A stretch of 64,000 bases of DNA from the NCBI RefSeq assembly GCF_017876295.1, contig NZ_JAGINT010000001.1, forward strand, positions 2,480,001 through 2,544,000. Direction: 5' to 3'. The notes below the pieces were generated by a model. That model was given only the letters and a program-made list of their open reading frames with translations, was not told the origin of the DNA and did not search any database. The translations under genes were made by a program, and so were the position numbers. Source of the stretch: Kribbella aluminosa. Lineage in GTDB: Bacteria > Actinomycetota > Actinomycetes > Propionibacteriales > Kribbellaceae. This document shows, one piece after another, positions 1-8,504 of this stretch (positions are counted from its first letter, which is position 1; each line of letters starts with the position of its first letter).

Positions 1-9
1 GACTGCACC

Positions 10-198
10 ATGGCGAAGATCAGCACCGGCAACGAGTGGTTCCGCGGCGGCAACGAGTGGTTCACCGGTACCGGGAACGAGTGGTTCCAGGGTGGCAACG
101 AGTGGTTCACCGGCGGTAACGAGTGGCTCCGGAAGCCGGGCAACGAGTGGCTCCACAAGCCCGGCAACGAATGGTTCCGCAGCGGCAACGAGTGGTGA
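10..198 (+). CDS. GNEW-repeat peptide, candidate multi-core peptide precursor
   Basis: A 62-residue product with a six-residue lead-in (MAKIST) and then eight perfect copies of Gly-Asn-Glu-Trp, at residues 7, 14, 22, 29, 36, 44, 52 and 59, spaced 7 or 8 residues apart. Linkers are FRG, FTGT, FQG, FTG, LRKP, LHKP and FRS; the last copy is followed directly by the stop. Codons inside the repeat vary silently (GGC/GGG/GGT for Gly, GAG/GAA for Glu), so the peptide, not the DNA, appears conserved. The frame stays open to the window edge (three more codons), so the true start may lie outside and the ribosome site cannot be seen. It ends 65 bp before the convergent end of an MFS exporter. I do not recognise a named family. 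A ribosomally made, modified multi-core precursor is an inference; a repetitive tail of a larger protein is the alternative. Confidence 0.6.
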   Translation: MAKISTGNEWFRGGNEWFTGTGNEWFQGGNEWFTGGNEWLRKPGNEWLHKPGNEWFRSGNEW

Positions 199-263
199 CA
201 CCGAATTTCTTTACCGACATTTTACGGAGCCGATCGGGAGATATTGCGCGGATCTCCAGCGGC

Positions 264-1523
264 TCATCCGACCGGCATTTCGGCGGTGCCGGTCGCGGCC
301 CGGCGGGCACGTGCCCAGGCAGTGCCCGCCAGCAGGGCCGCGCAGGTACCGACGGCCCCCATCGCGCCGACCGCCACCGACGGCGACCAGTTGTCGGCGA
401 GTAGCCCGGCGAGCAGGATCCCGATCCCCTGACTGCTCTTCAGTGCTGTACTCGCGACCCCGAACGCCTGACCACGCTGCGCGTCCGGCACTGCCTGGAC
501 GAACGCAGCGCTGGTCGGCAGGTGGTACGCCGACGCCAGACCGGACAGCGCCCACAACGCCACGGACAGCGGCAGGCTCGGCCCGTCGATGCAGAAAATC
601 AGCGGCACGCAGGCAAGGACGGCCAGCGGCCCGAGCAGCCGCAGGCGATGCTCCGGCTGCCACTTCGTGATCAGCCACATGCCGAGCACGGCGCCCGCCG
701 GGCTGGCGGCCAGCAGGAAGCCGGCCGCCGTGGTGCCGTGGCCGATCTCGTGCGCGTACGGGACGGCGAGGCCTTCGACGGTCACGTAGAAGCCGGCGAT
801 CGTCGCGAGCAGGACCAGCGTCCGCAGTTGCGGCGTACGGGCGACGAGGGAGAATCCGGCCGCGAGATCGCGGAAGTAGCTCGTCGCTGGCGCATTCGCG
901 CCATGACCGTCCTGGCCACTGTTCGGCGTCGGCCGGTGCTGCACGCCGAAGACGACCAGAGCGGCCGACAGCACGAATGTCGCCGCGTCCAGCAGCAGTC
1001 CGCCGGACGTCCCGACGGCGACCACGACAGCGCCGCCGAAGCCGAACCCGAGGACCTGGCTGAACTGCACGACCATGTCGTTCGCGGCCTTGCCCAGGAC
1101 ATAGTGGTCACCGGGCAGTACGGCGGGCAGCGTCGCCGCGCGGGCCGCGTTGAACGGTGAGCCGAACGCCTGCACGGCGAGCAGCAGCAGGATCACCGCG
1201 ATCAGTGGGAGGGCCTGGATTGCCATCGCTGCAACGAGAATGGCGCGGGCTACGTCCGTGACGATCATCACGGTGCGGCGGGGGTAGCGGTCGGCGATGC
1301 CGGAGAGGAGGGGGCCGAAGAGGAGGTCGGGGATGTAGGTGAGGGCATAGGTGAGCGCCGTCAGGCCGGCCGAGGAAGTGCGGTCGAAGACCAGGACCGA
1401 GAGCGCTACCCGGGCGATCTGGTCGCCGGCGACGGACAGTACGCCGGCCAGGAACAGCGCCCGGAACTCCGCATGCCCGAACACATCTCGCCAGCGCGCA
1501 CGCTCGATCACCCCACCTGCCAT
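264..1523 (-). CDS. MFS transporter (DHA3/MFS_3-like exporter)
   Basis: A 419-residue, strongly hydrophobic protein with about 12 membrane helices. The loop after helix 2 carries the major-facilitator motif GIADRYPRR, and the N-terminal stretch FRALFLAGVLSVAGDQIAR is typical of the MFS_3 group (EntS/macrolide-efflux-like proton antiporters). It probably exports a small molecule across the cytoplasmic membrane; the substrate cannot be read. I chose ATG at 1523 because the preceding 100 codons of open frame are arginine/proline-rich shadow sequence, and AAGG lies just upstream. It converges on the GNEW-repeat peptide, so a role in exporting a product of that peptide is possible but unsupported beyond proximity. 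Confidence 0.88.
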   Translation of the reverse strand: MAGGVIERARWRDVFGHAEFRALFLAGVLSVAGDQIARVALSVLVFDRTSSAGLTALTYALTYIPDLLFGPLLSGIADRYPRRTVMIVTDVARAILVAAMAIQALPLIAVILLLLAVQAFGSPFNAARAATLPAVLPGDHYVLGKAANDMVVQFSQVLGFGFGGAVVVAVGTSGGLLLDAATFVLSAALVVFGVQHRPTPNSGQDGHGANAPATSYFRDLAAGFSLVARTPQLRTLVLLATIAGFYVTVEGLAVPYAHEIGHGTTAAGFLLAASPAGAVLGMWLITKWQPEHRLRLLGPLAVLACVPLIFCIDGPSLPLSVALWALSGLASAYHLPTSAAFVQAVPDAQRGQAFGVASTALKSSQGIGILLAGLLADNWSPSVAVGAMGAVGTCAALLAGTAWARARRAATGTAEMPVG

Positions 1524-1885
1524 ACCTTGCACGTTAACCACATTCCGTGGCCTGACACCTCCCGACCGTGAGCAAATCGATGAATCAAGGGTTTGCCTGC
1601 GGCGCATCAGTGCCAAATCTTGGTCAGATCGGGACCCGGTGGAGCGAGATTTGGATGAACGTTCTACTCTGGAGTTCTCCGGTGGCGGGGTCTGGGCGGG
1701 GCGGCCCCGACCCTGCCACCGGAGCTCTTCTTTTGGGGCCATCCCCGGAACTGTCGGTGCTGCCCGGTAGCGTTCTCGGTGCCAGGGGCGGCTCATGGAC
1801 GTGCTTCCTTCTCCTTCACCAGGCAAAGTAGCGCGCCCGCTCTCCGCCCCTGGCGCCTTCGTCCGGACGCCCAGGGGGAGACGCG
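1524..1885. other. divergent intergenic region, no gene
   Basis: About 360 bp between the MFS gene (leftward) and the RING-protein gene (rightward). It holds the long hairpin at 1677-1724 and presumably both promoters, but I see no convincing -35/-10 pair. Open frames here are arginine-rich shadows without ribosome sites. Confidence 0.6.
1677..1724 (+). terminator. 16-bp stem hairpin followed by a T-rich run
   Basis: Arms 1677-1692 and 1709-1724 pair over 16 bp with one G-T wobble around a 16-nt GC-rich loop, and the right arm is followed by CTCTTCTTTT. This is the shape of a rho-independent terminator on the + strand, yet no + strand gene ends upstream. It lies about 160 bp before the RING-protein start, so it could act as a leader attenuator or block antisense reading. 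Confidence 0.45.
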
Positions 1886-4456
1886 ATGCCCGACCGACCA
1901 GCGGATCCGCGGGCTGCTGTCCTGCTGCGCCGCCGCCGGCTGGTCGACGCCACCGCGTTGACCCCGCCGGTACGGCGTTCCGCCTGGCAGTGGCTGCGTC
2001 GCCCGTTGACGATCCAGGCGGGGCTGTCCGCGTTGCAGGCGGACCTGATCCAGCGCGGCCTGCTGCTCTCGGTCGGCCTGTACCGGTATTGCGCTGCGTT
2101 GTCGGCGCCCGCGCTGGCCGGATTCGGCGGCGCGCTGCTGGATCTGCTCGACGCCGAGTCCGGGTTCGACACCGAGCACACGCCGCTGTTCCGCGGCTTC
2201 CCGGAGACCGTGCCGGGCAACACCGAGACCTTCTACGTCAACAGGGTCTTCGCGCGGCTGCTGCAGGAGCCGGAGCAGCCGTGCGTGCTGTGCGGCGACA
2301 CGAGCTCCGTGCATGCGGTCTCGCCGTGTGCGCACCTGGTCTGCCGGACCTGCTGGGACGGCTCCGACTTCAGTGCGTGCCCGCTCTGTCTGCAGCGCAT
2401 CGACCCGAAGGATCCGTTCCTCCGCCCGTCCGCCGCGGAGGACGCGGAGGTCCACGTTCGCTCGGACCGCCTGCGGCTGCTCTCGCTGGCCACCGCCGAT
2501 TCGGTGCGGCAGACGATCGACGGGCTGCTGGCCAGGCGAGCGCCGTTGTCGGCTTCGGATCGCGCGGACCTGCAGGTCCTGCTGGACGGCGCCAGTTCGG
2601 CCTGGCTGCCCGCGGACATCCCGGTGCGCGAGACCCGGGCGCTCGTGATCGCGCATTTCCTGGCCGCCGAGCCCGCGATGATCGATCGCACCGACACCGC
2701 GACCGACGTACTGCGGCTGATCTACGCGCTGATGGACGCGGACCCGGGTCTGCGGACCCCGCCGGCCCGGCGGAAGTCGTTGCCTCGGGCAACGCGGCGG
2801 CTGGTGCTGCGGCGGCTGGACCGGCTGCCGGTGGAGATGCTGGTGGAGGACCTGTTCCGGCACGAGCGCGCTTGGAAGCGGATCGGCGAGAGCCTGCATC
2901 CGTTCGAGTTCGCGGCCCGGTTCCCGGTCGCTGCGCTGGCGTTCGCGATTCTCCGCCGTACCGACCTGGACCTCGGTACGCCGGCCGGGCGTGCGGTGGC
3001 GGGCGAGTCGTCGCGGCATCCACTGGTGCGGGTCGCGGACGGGCGGCTCGTGCTGACCACGTTCGGCTCGCGGGTCGAGGACGCGTTCACGTCCGGCCGG
3101 CCGGACCAGGCGCTCGACCTGCTGCGGCAGCGTCCCGGCGAGCTGGTACGGCGACTTGTGCAGCTGGCTCGTGCGCTGCCACCGGAGCAGCACGCCATGC
3201 TCGTCGACGCGCTGACGACCGCCGTCTCGGACGTGTCGCCGGTCGTCCTGACGGCCGCGCTCGGGCAGGTCCGGACGCCGCCGGGCGAGCTGCGGCTGTT
3301 CTTCCCGCGCGGCGGGACCACCCGGATCTGGACCGCGGTGGACGAGCGGGAGCCGTTGCCGGCCGCGCTCGCCGCCGAGCTGTCCGGCGTACTCACCGGG
3401 GAAATGTTGCGGAGGGCAACAGGTCTGCCGCGCTGGCGGCGGGCGTTCCTGGACGAGGAGCTGACCCGGCTGGCCGCGCCCGGATCGGAGCGGAGTACGT
3501 CGGCGAGCCTGCTGCGGATGCCGCGGGGGAGTGCGGTGCCGATTCCGCAGGACGAGCTGCTCCGGCTGTTCCTGCACTGGGTGGAGCCGCGCGGCCGGCG
3601 GGTCGACCTCGATCTGTCGGTCGCGGTGTTCGACGACGAATGGGGTTTCGTCGGGCTCTGCGACTACACCCGGCTGCGGTTCGACGAGGACGCGCTCGTG
3701 CACTCCGGCGACCTGACGTCCGCGCCGGGGCCGGGCGGCTCGACGGAGTTCGTGGACGTCGACCTGCGGGCGGTGCGCCGGGTCGGCGGGCGGTACCTGC
3801 TGCCGGTCGTGTTCAGCTACAACGACGTACCGTTCGAGGAGCTGGAGCGCGGGTTCGCCGGGGTGCTGCGGCAGCCGTCCGGGCTGTTCGATCCGGCGGC
3901 CGTCGAGGAGCGGTTCGACCTGTCCGGGCCGGCGAAGATCCTGCTCCCGTTCGGCGTGGACCTGCACACGAAGGAGCTCCGCTGGTACGACGTGAATCTG
4001 AGCGCCGCCGGCTACGGCCACAACGTCGCGCGGTACGCCGGTCAGCTCGGGCTGATGGCGGCGACGCTGGAGGAGGTCCACGGCTCCGGCGACCGGGTCA
4101 GCCTGTGGGAGATCTGCTGCTGGCACGCGGCGGCGCGGACCGACGAGATCGCGGTCCGGTGTGCCGACGGGTCCGTGGTCGGGTACCGGCGCGCCGAGGG
4201 TGAGGAGCCGGCGGCGTTCGCGCGCCGGGTGACCGCGCGGCTGGAGCCGGATCGGGTCTGGGACGACGACGCGGCGGCCGGTGCCGACTTCGTTGCCGTG
4301 CTCACCGGAGATCTGGCGGCCCGGCCGGGGGCGGAAGTGTACGCGCTGCATCCCCGCCTGCTGGACAACGCGAGTGTCGCTCTGATCGACGCGCCGCACC
4401 TGCTGGCGGTGCTGGCCCCCGACAGCCGGGCGCGAGCGAGCGTGCGGGCGGTCTGA
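1886..4456 (+). CDS. RING-finger protein of the MXAN_6230/SCO0854 family
   Basis: An 856-residue protein. Around residues 132-170 it has a RING-like zinc-binding cluster beginning PCVLCGD, continuing through an HAVSPCAHLVCRTCW segment and ending ACPLC, an unusual domain for a bacterium. A long middle part follows with no domain I can name. Around residues 562-665 there is a region resembling TerD-family calcium-binding folds (VDLDLSVAVFDDEWGF, then an HSGDL segment and EFVDVDL). The order RING, middle, TerD-like matches the NCBI family named MXAN_6230/SCO0854. Whether it acts as a ubiquitin-ligase-like protein, a scaffold or a stress protein is unknown. ATG at 1886 follows GGGGGAGA. No signal peptide or membrane segment is evident, so it is probably cytoplasmic. 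Confidence 0.82.
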   Translation: MPDRPADPRAAVLLRRRRLVDATALTPPVRRSAWQWLRRPLTIQAGLSALQADLIQRGLLLSVGLYRYCAALSAPALAGFGGALLDLLDAESGFDTEHTPLFRGFPETVPGNTETFYVNRVFARLLQEPEQPCVLCGDTSSVHAVSPCAHLVCRTCWDGSDFSACPLCLQRIDPKDPFLRPSAAEDAEVHVRSDRLRLLSLATADSVRQTIDGLLARRAPLSASDRADLQVLLDGASSAWLPADIPVRETRALVIAHFLAAEPAMIDRTDTATDVLRLIYALMDADPGLRTPPARRKSLPRATRRLVLRRLDRLPVEMLVEDLFRHERAWKRIGESLHPFEFAARFPVAALAFAILRRTDLDLGTPAGRAVAGESSRHPLVRVADGRLVLTTFGSRVEDAFTSGRPDQALDLLRQRPGELVRRLVQLARALPPEQHAMLVDALTTAVSDVSPVVLTAALGQVRTPPGELRLFFPRGGTTRIWTAVDEREPLPAALAAELSGVLTGEMLRRATGLPRWRRAFLDEELTRLAAPGSERSTSASLLRMPRGSAVPIPQDELLRLFLHWVEPRGRRVDLDLSVAVFDDEWGFVGLCDYTRLRFDEDALVHSGDLTSAPGPGGSTEFVDVDLRAVRRVGGRYLLPVVFSYNDVPFEELERGFAGVLRQPSGLFDPAAVEERFDLSGPAKILLPFGVDLHTKELRWYDVNLSAAGYGHNVARYAGQLGLMAATLEEVHGSGDRVSLWEICCWHAAARTDEIAVRCADGSVVGYRRAEGEEPAAFARRVTARLEPDRVWDDDAAAGADFVAVLTGDLAARPGAEVYALHPRLLDNASVALIDAPHLLAVLAPDSRARASVRAV

Positions 4457-4552
4457 GCTCGGTCCGGCACTGCGCGGCACCTGCGTTCGGGCGAGTCTGG
4501 CAGGAGCCTGAGAGGATTTTGACAATTCCGTGACGGACGCGAGTCCGGTGCT

Positions 4553-4580
4553 TTGGTGTGCTCCGGGCCGGGGGTACAAC
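4553..4580 (+). promoter_or_regulatory. possible sigma-70-type promoter
   Basis: TTGGTG (4553-4558), a 16-bp gap and TACAAC (4575-4580) lie about 24 bp before the start of the next gene, leaving a very short leader that still contains its GAAGGGAG ribosome site. The match is moderate only. Confidence 0.3.
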
Positions 4581-4603
4581 GGAATTGGCGAAGGGAGCCA
4601 CGA

Positions 4604-5149
4604 ATGGCGTACGACGTGGTGGTGCTCATCGAGCGGGAGATGAGCGAGGGCGACGCGCGACGCATTGCCGCCCTGCACGCGAGGCGTGAGGATGTCGTCA
4701 ACTACCACCTGCTGATCTCCAGTCATCCGGAGAACGGCCCGAGTGGTCCGATGGCGTTGCTCGGCTCGACGTTCGCGGATGTGGCCGGGCTGACCGGTTC
4801 GGCGTCCGTGACCGGCTCGGCGACCGCGCCGTCGGCGTCGACCGGCCCGCCGCGCACGGCCCGAACACAGACGGCGACCCTTGCGGACCCCGCGGTCGAT
4901 CTCGCCGCGGTGATCGAGCACAGCGCCCGTCGGCTCCGGGCCGCGAGCGGATACCCGGTGCAGGTCTCCATCACGCACGGCGAGGTGCTGCTGGCGCTGA
5001 TGCAGATGGTGAAGACGACGAGCGGTCAGGAGGTCGTGGTGGTCGCCTGGCCGGAGACCGCGGCCCGGTTCCTGTGTTCCGACTGGACCGCGAAGGCGCG
5101 CAAGGTGCTGAAGGTTCCGCGGATCCGGATCCTCGAGCACGACAGCTGA
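4604..5149 (+). CDS. hypothetical protein
   Basis: A 181-residue protein of unknown function. The first ~55 residues (MAYDVVVLIEREMSEGDARR onward) form an alternating beta/alpha pattern. A Ser/Thr/Ala-rich linker follows around residues 65-95, then a second alpha/beta part ending with a strongly hydrophobic strand (EVVVVAWPETA). It may be a compact Rossmann-like or stress-protein-like fold, but no motif settles this. ATG at 4604 is preceded by GAAGGGAG at good spacing. It follows the RING-protein gene by about 150 bp in the same direction and has its own candidate promoter. It converges on the GntR regulator gene. Confidence 0.7.
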   Translation: MAYDVVVLIEREMSEGDARRIAALHARREDVVNYHLLISSHPENGPSGPMALLGSTFADVAGLTGSASVTGSATAPSASTGPPRTARTQTATLADPAVDLAAVIEHSARRLRAASGYPVQVSITHGEVLLALMQMVKTTSGQEVVVVAWPETAARFLCSDWTAKARKVLKVPRIRILEHDS

Positions 5150-5177
5150 GGAGGCCCCGGGTCTTCGCTGGTCGGGC

Positions 5178-5936
5178 TCAGTCCTCGATCAGGGCCAGCA
5201 GCGTGTCCTGCTCCGCCTCCGGTACGTAGCCGGCGTAGTAGTCGAACATGTTCTGCCGGGCGATCCGGGCGGCGGCGTGGCCGTTGCCGGTGCGGATCGC
5301 GTCGACCACCTCGGCGTGGTGGTGCAGCGACTCGAGCATCAGCGCGCGGCTGTTCGGCGCGTGCGCGATCTTGTCCGAGATCAGCCCGAGGACGACGCCG
5401 CGGACGACCTCGTTACAGGTCTGGATCAGTGAGTTCCGGCTGATCCGGGCGATCAGCTCGTGGAACGCCAGGTCGGCCTCGCCGAAGGCGTCGAAGTCGA
5501 CGTCGATCGCGGCCCGCATCGCGACCAGCGTGGCCTCGAGCTCGTCCAGCTCCTCGAGGGTACGCAGCCGGGAGGCGACCTGGATCGCGGCGCCGTCCAT
5601 GATCATCCGGAACCCGATCAGCTCGCTCAGGGTCACCTCGTCGACCCGGGCCAGCCGGGCCACCTGCTTGCGCAGCGCGGCCTGTGAGAACGGCAGGATC
5701 TCCGGCCCGTTCGGGTCGCCGGGCCGGGAGCGGACCACTCCGTTGCTCTCCAGCACCCGCAGCGCCTCGCGCACCGTCGACCGGCTGACCGCGAACTGCG
5801 TGACCAGCTCGCGCTCGCTCGGCAGTCGCTGACCGGGGGTCAGCTCGCCGCGGGCGAGTGCCTCCTCGACCTGCTCGACGATCCGCTGGTAGGCGCGCAC
5901 GGGCTGCACGGGCTCGAACCGCGGAGACTTCGGCAT
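5178..5936 (-). CDS. GntR-family regulator, FadR-like
   Basis: A 252-residue regulator. Residues ~10-75 form the winged helix-turn-helix of GntR proteins (GELTPGQRLPSERELVTQFA followed by VSRSTVREALRVLESNG). The rest is an all-helical FadR/FCD-type effector domain in which Asp and His metal-ligand positions are visible (AFHELI; ESLHHHAEVVDAI). It diverges from a peptide-importer operon, and a perfect palindrome of the FadR half-site type (TGGT-N3-ACCA) lies between the two starts, so it most likely controls that operon in response to a small organic acid or degradation product. ATG at 5936 is chosen because upstream codons are non-conserved and GGGGGTG precedes it. Confidence 0.9.
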   Translation of the reverse strand: MPKSPRFEPVQPVRAYQRIVEQVEEALARGELTPGQRLPSERELVTQFAVSRSTVREALRVLESNGVVRSRPGDPNGPEILPFSQAALRKQVARLARVDEVTLSELIGFRMIMDGAAIQVASRLRTLEELDELEATLVAMRAAIDVDFDAFGEADLAFHELIARISRNSLIQTCNEVVRGVVLGLISDKIAHAPNSRALMLESLHHHAEVVDAIRTGNGHAAARIARQNMFDYYAGYVPEAEQDTLLALIED

Positions 5937-6008
5937 ACGGCACACCCCCAGTCGCTTGACAGGCACCTGACCAGGGGACAAACCTAGTGGCCCATTGAGA
6001 CCTAGTCC

Positions 6009-6023
6009 ACTGGTCGGACCAGT
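6009..6023. promoter_or_regulatory. GntR operator, perfect 15-bp palindrome
   Basis: ACTGGTC-G-GACCAGT is a perfect inverted repeat with a one-base centre. Its core TGGTCGGACCA fits the TNGTNNNACNA consensus known for FadR-subfamily GntR regulators. It lies 23 bp before the GTG start of the binding-protein gene and 73 bp upstream of the divergent regulator gene. A TTGACA hexamer at 5956-5961 may be the -35 box of the operon, but its -10 is weak. Confidence 0.7.
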
Positions 6024-6045
6024 TGGGTGCACTGGAGGAGTAGAC

Positions 6046-7560
6046 GTGAAGTCGTCGTTCCCTACGCGAGTGGTCGCATTCCTCGCCTCCGCGGCGCTAC
6101 TCTCCGTGACCGCGTGCTCGGCCGGATCCGGTACGTCGTCCGGCGGCAGCTCACCGGGTGGCGGGCAGGACCTGTCGATCGGCCTGGTCGCGGAGCCGGC
6201 CAGCCTGGACTTCACCACCACCGACGGGGCGGCGATCCCGCAGGCGCTGCTCGGCAACGTCTACGAGACGCTGGTCAAGCAGGACGACTCCGGCAAGATC
6301 GTGCCGTCGCTGGCGAAGTCGTGGACGGTGTCGGCGGACCGCAAGACGTACACGTTCGACCTGGTCGACAACGCGAAGTTCACGAACGGCAAGCAGTTCA
6401 CCGCGAGCGACGCGGTGTTCAGCATCAACCGGGTGAAGACCGCGTGGACGATCTCGCTGAAGAGTGCGATGGACGTCGTCTCCGCCGCGACGGCGGTGTC
6501 ACCGACGAAGCTGCAGGTCACGCTCGCCAAGCCGAGCAACGACTGGCTGTTCCGGATGACCACCCGGATCGGGGCGATGTTCTCCGAGACCGGCGTCAGC
6601 GCACTGGCCACTGCCCCGGTCGGCACCGGGCCGTTCAAGTTCTCGAAGTGGAACCGCGGCGACTCGATCGTGCTGACCCGTAACGACGACTACTGGGGCA
6701 CGAAGCCGAACTTCGCGCAGATCACGCTGAAGTACTTCAAGGACGCGACCGCGCTGAACAACGCGCTGCTGACCAGCACGATCAACGTGATCGGCACGGT
6801 GCAGGCACCCGAGGCGCTGAGCCAGTTCACCAGCAACTCGAAGTACCAGGTGATCGAGGGCACGACGAACGGCGAGGTGCTGCTCTCGTTCAACAACTCG
6901 CGGCCGGTGTTCAAGGACGTCCGCACCCGGCAGGCGATCCGGATGGCGATCGACCACAAGGCGCTGCTCGACACCTGCTGGGCCGGTCGCGGCAAGCTGA
7001 TCGGCAGCATGGTCCCGCCGACCGACCCGTGGTACGAGGACCTGACCGGGATCGCGCCGTACGACCTGGCCAAGGCGAAGTCGTTGCTGCAGGCCTCCGG
7101 TGCGGCCGGCCAGACGCTCCGGCTCCGGCTCCCGACGTTGCCGTACGCAACGTCCTGCGGCCAGGTGGTGAAGAGCGACCTGGAGCAGGCCGGGCTGAAG
7201 GTGCAGATCGACCAGCTCGAGTTCCCGGCCGCGTGGCTGACCACGGTGTTCAAGAACGCCGACTACGACATGTCGATCATCGCGCACGTCGAGCCGCGGG
7301 ACCTGGGCGCGGTGTTCAACGCGAAGTACTACACCCGGTACGACGACCCGACGCTGCAGGCCGATTTGGCCGCGGCCGACGCGGGTGACGAGGCCACGCA
7401 GGTCGCGGACATGAAGAAGGCGGCCCGGCGGCTGTCCGAGCAGGCCGCGGGCGACTGGCTGTTCCTGCTGCCGAACCTGATGGTCGCGGACAAGGACATC
7501 AAGGGCCTGCCGACCAACGCGATCACCGAGGCCTTCGACCTGTCCAAGCTCAGCCGATGA
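6046..7560 (+). CDS. peptide/nickel-type ABC transporter substrate-binding lipoprotein (SBP family 5)
   Basis: A 504-residue extracytoplasmic binding protein. The N-terminus has a basic start, a hydrophobic core and a lipobox ending SVTAC, so it should be anchored by lipid at Cys. The mature part reads as SBP_bac_5 (DppA/OppA family): LSIGLVAEPASLDF near the start, then GNVYETLVKQDDSG, KSWTVSADRKTYTF and a GTGPFKFSKW segment. GTG at 6046 is the start because GGAGGAG sits 7 bp upstream and the operator lies just before it. First gene of an operon with two permeases, two ATPases and an aldehyde dehydrogenase. The ligand is probably a short peptide or a peptide-like or glycosidic amide. Confidence 0.92.
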   Translation: MKSSFPTRVVAFLASAALLSVTACSAGSGTSSGGSSPGGGQDLSIGLVAEPASLDFTTTDGAAIPQALLGNVYETLVKQDDSGKIVPSLAKSWTVSADRKTYTFDLVDNAKFTNGKQFTASDAVFSINRVKTAWTISLKSAMDVVSAATAVSPTKLQVTLAKPSNDWLFRMTTRIGAMFSETGVSALATAPVGTGPFKFSKWNRGDSIVLTRNDDYWGTKPNFAQITLKYFKDATALNNALLTSTINVIGTVQAPEALSQFTSNSKYQVIEGTTNGEVLLSFNNSRPVFKDVRTRQAIRMAIDHKALLDTCWAGRGKLIGSMVPPTDPWYEDLTGIAPYDLAKAKSLLQASGAAGQTLRLRLPTLPYATSCGQVVKSDLEQAGLKVQIDQLEFPAAWLTTVFKNADYDMSIIAHVEPRDLGAVFNAKYYTRYDDPTLQADLAAADAGDEATQVADMKKAARRLSEQAAGDWLFLLPNLMVADKDIKGLPTNAITEAFDLSKLSR

Positions 7561-8504
7561 TCCTCCGCCTGATCGAGCGCACCGCCGTGTTCTTGGTCAG
7601 CCTCGCGGTGAGCACTGTGCTGGTGTTCGCGTTCATGGCGATCCTGCCCGGCGACCCGGCCCGGGTCGCCCTCGGCGTGAACGCCTCGGACGCGGCAGTG
7701 GCCGAACTGCGGCGGCAGTTCGGCCTCGACCGTCCGCTGCCGACGCAGTACTTCGACTGGGTCGGCGGCCTGCTGCACGGCGACCTCGGTACGTCGTACG
7801 TGTCGAAGGTGGCGATCGGGCCGCAGGTGTTCGACCGTCTGCAGGTCACGCTCTGGCTGGTCGTCGCCGGGATGATCGTCGCGCTGATCGTCGCCGTACC
7901 GGCCGGGACGATGATGGCGGCGCGGCACCGGCAGGTCTCCGGGCTGGCGCTGTCCGCGGTCTCGCAGATCGGTGTCGCGGTCCCGGCGTTCCTGGCGGGC
8001 ATCCTGCTGATCGTGGTGTTCGCGGTGAAGCTCGGCTGGCTCCCCGCCAACGGCTGGACCCCGCCCGCTCAGGACCCCGGGATGTTCCTCAAACAACTGA
8101 TCCTCCCCGCGCTGTCACTCGGCCTGGTCCAGGGCGCCGTCCTGACACGCTACGTCCGGAGTGCGGTGCTCGATGTGTTGCGCGAGGACTACTTGCGAAC
8201 AGCCCGGGCGAAGGGTCTCCGCCCGTTCCACGCGTTGTGGAGACACGGCCTCCGCAATGCCGCCGTTCCTGTCGTAACTGTTCTTGGCCTCCAACTCGCG
8301 ACGCTTCTGATCGGAGCGGTCGTGGTGGAACGCGTCTTCGTGATCCCGGGCCTGGGCAGCCTCCTCCTGGACGGCGTGTCGAACCGCGACCTCCTGCTGG
8401 TGCAGGACGTGGTGATGGTCCTCGTGCTCGCAGTACTCCTGGTCAACTTCCTCGTCGACATCCTGTACGTCGCCCTGGACCCAAGACTCCGGGCCTCCGC
8501 ATGA
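7557..8504 (+). CDS. ABC transporter permease, DppB type
   Basis: A 315-residue membrane protein starting inside the stop codon of the binding-protein gene (ATGA overlap). It has the DppB signature features: a first helix near residues 8-30, the segment FGLDRPLPTQYFDWV after it, and the conserved cytoplasmic EAA-type loop around residues 205-225 (RTARAKGLRPFHALWRHGLR) that contacts the ATPase. Five or six membrane helices are visible. Forms the translocation pore with the next gene product. Confidence 0.93.
   Translation: MILRLIERTAVFLVSLAVSTVLVFAFMAILPGDPARVALGVNASDAAVAELRRQFGLDRPLPTQYFDWVGGLLHGDLGTSYVSKVAIGPQVFDRLQVTLWLVVAGMIVALIVAVPAGTMMAARHRQVSGLALSAVSQIGVAVPAFLAGILLIVVFAVKLGWLPANGWTPPAQDPGMFLKQLILPALSLGLVQGAVLTRYVRSAVLDVLREDYLRTARAKGLRPFHALWRHGLRNAAVPVVTVLGLQLATLLIGAVVVERVFVIPGLGSLLLDGVSNRDLLLVQDVVMVLVLAVLLVNFLVDILYVALDPRLRASA

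Noticed and set aside
10..198. CRISPR or satellite DNA reading of the short repeats
   Set aside because: Units are 21-24 bp without constant spacers, vary silently at the DNA level and keep one open frame, so the repeat is protein-level.
1793..5140. 1115-codon open frame on the - strand opposite the RING-protein gene
   Set aside because: Arg/Gln/Pro-rich shadow typical of high-GC DNA; the + strand frame has clear domains and a ribosome site.
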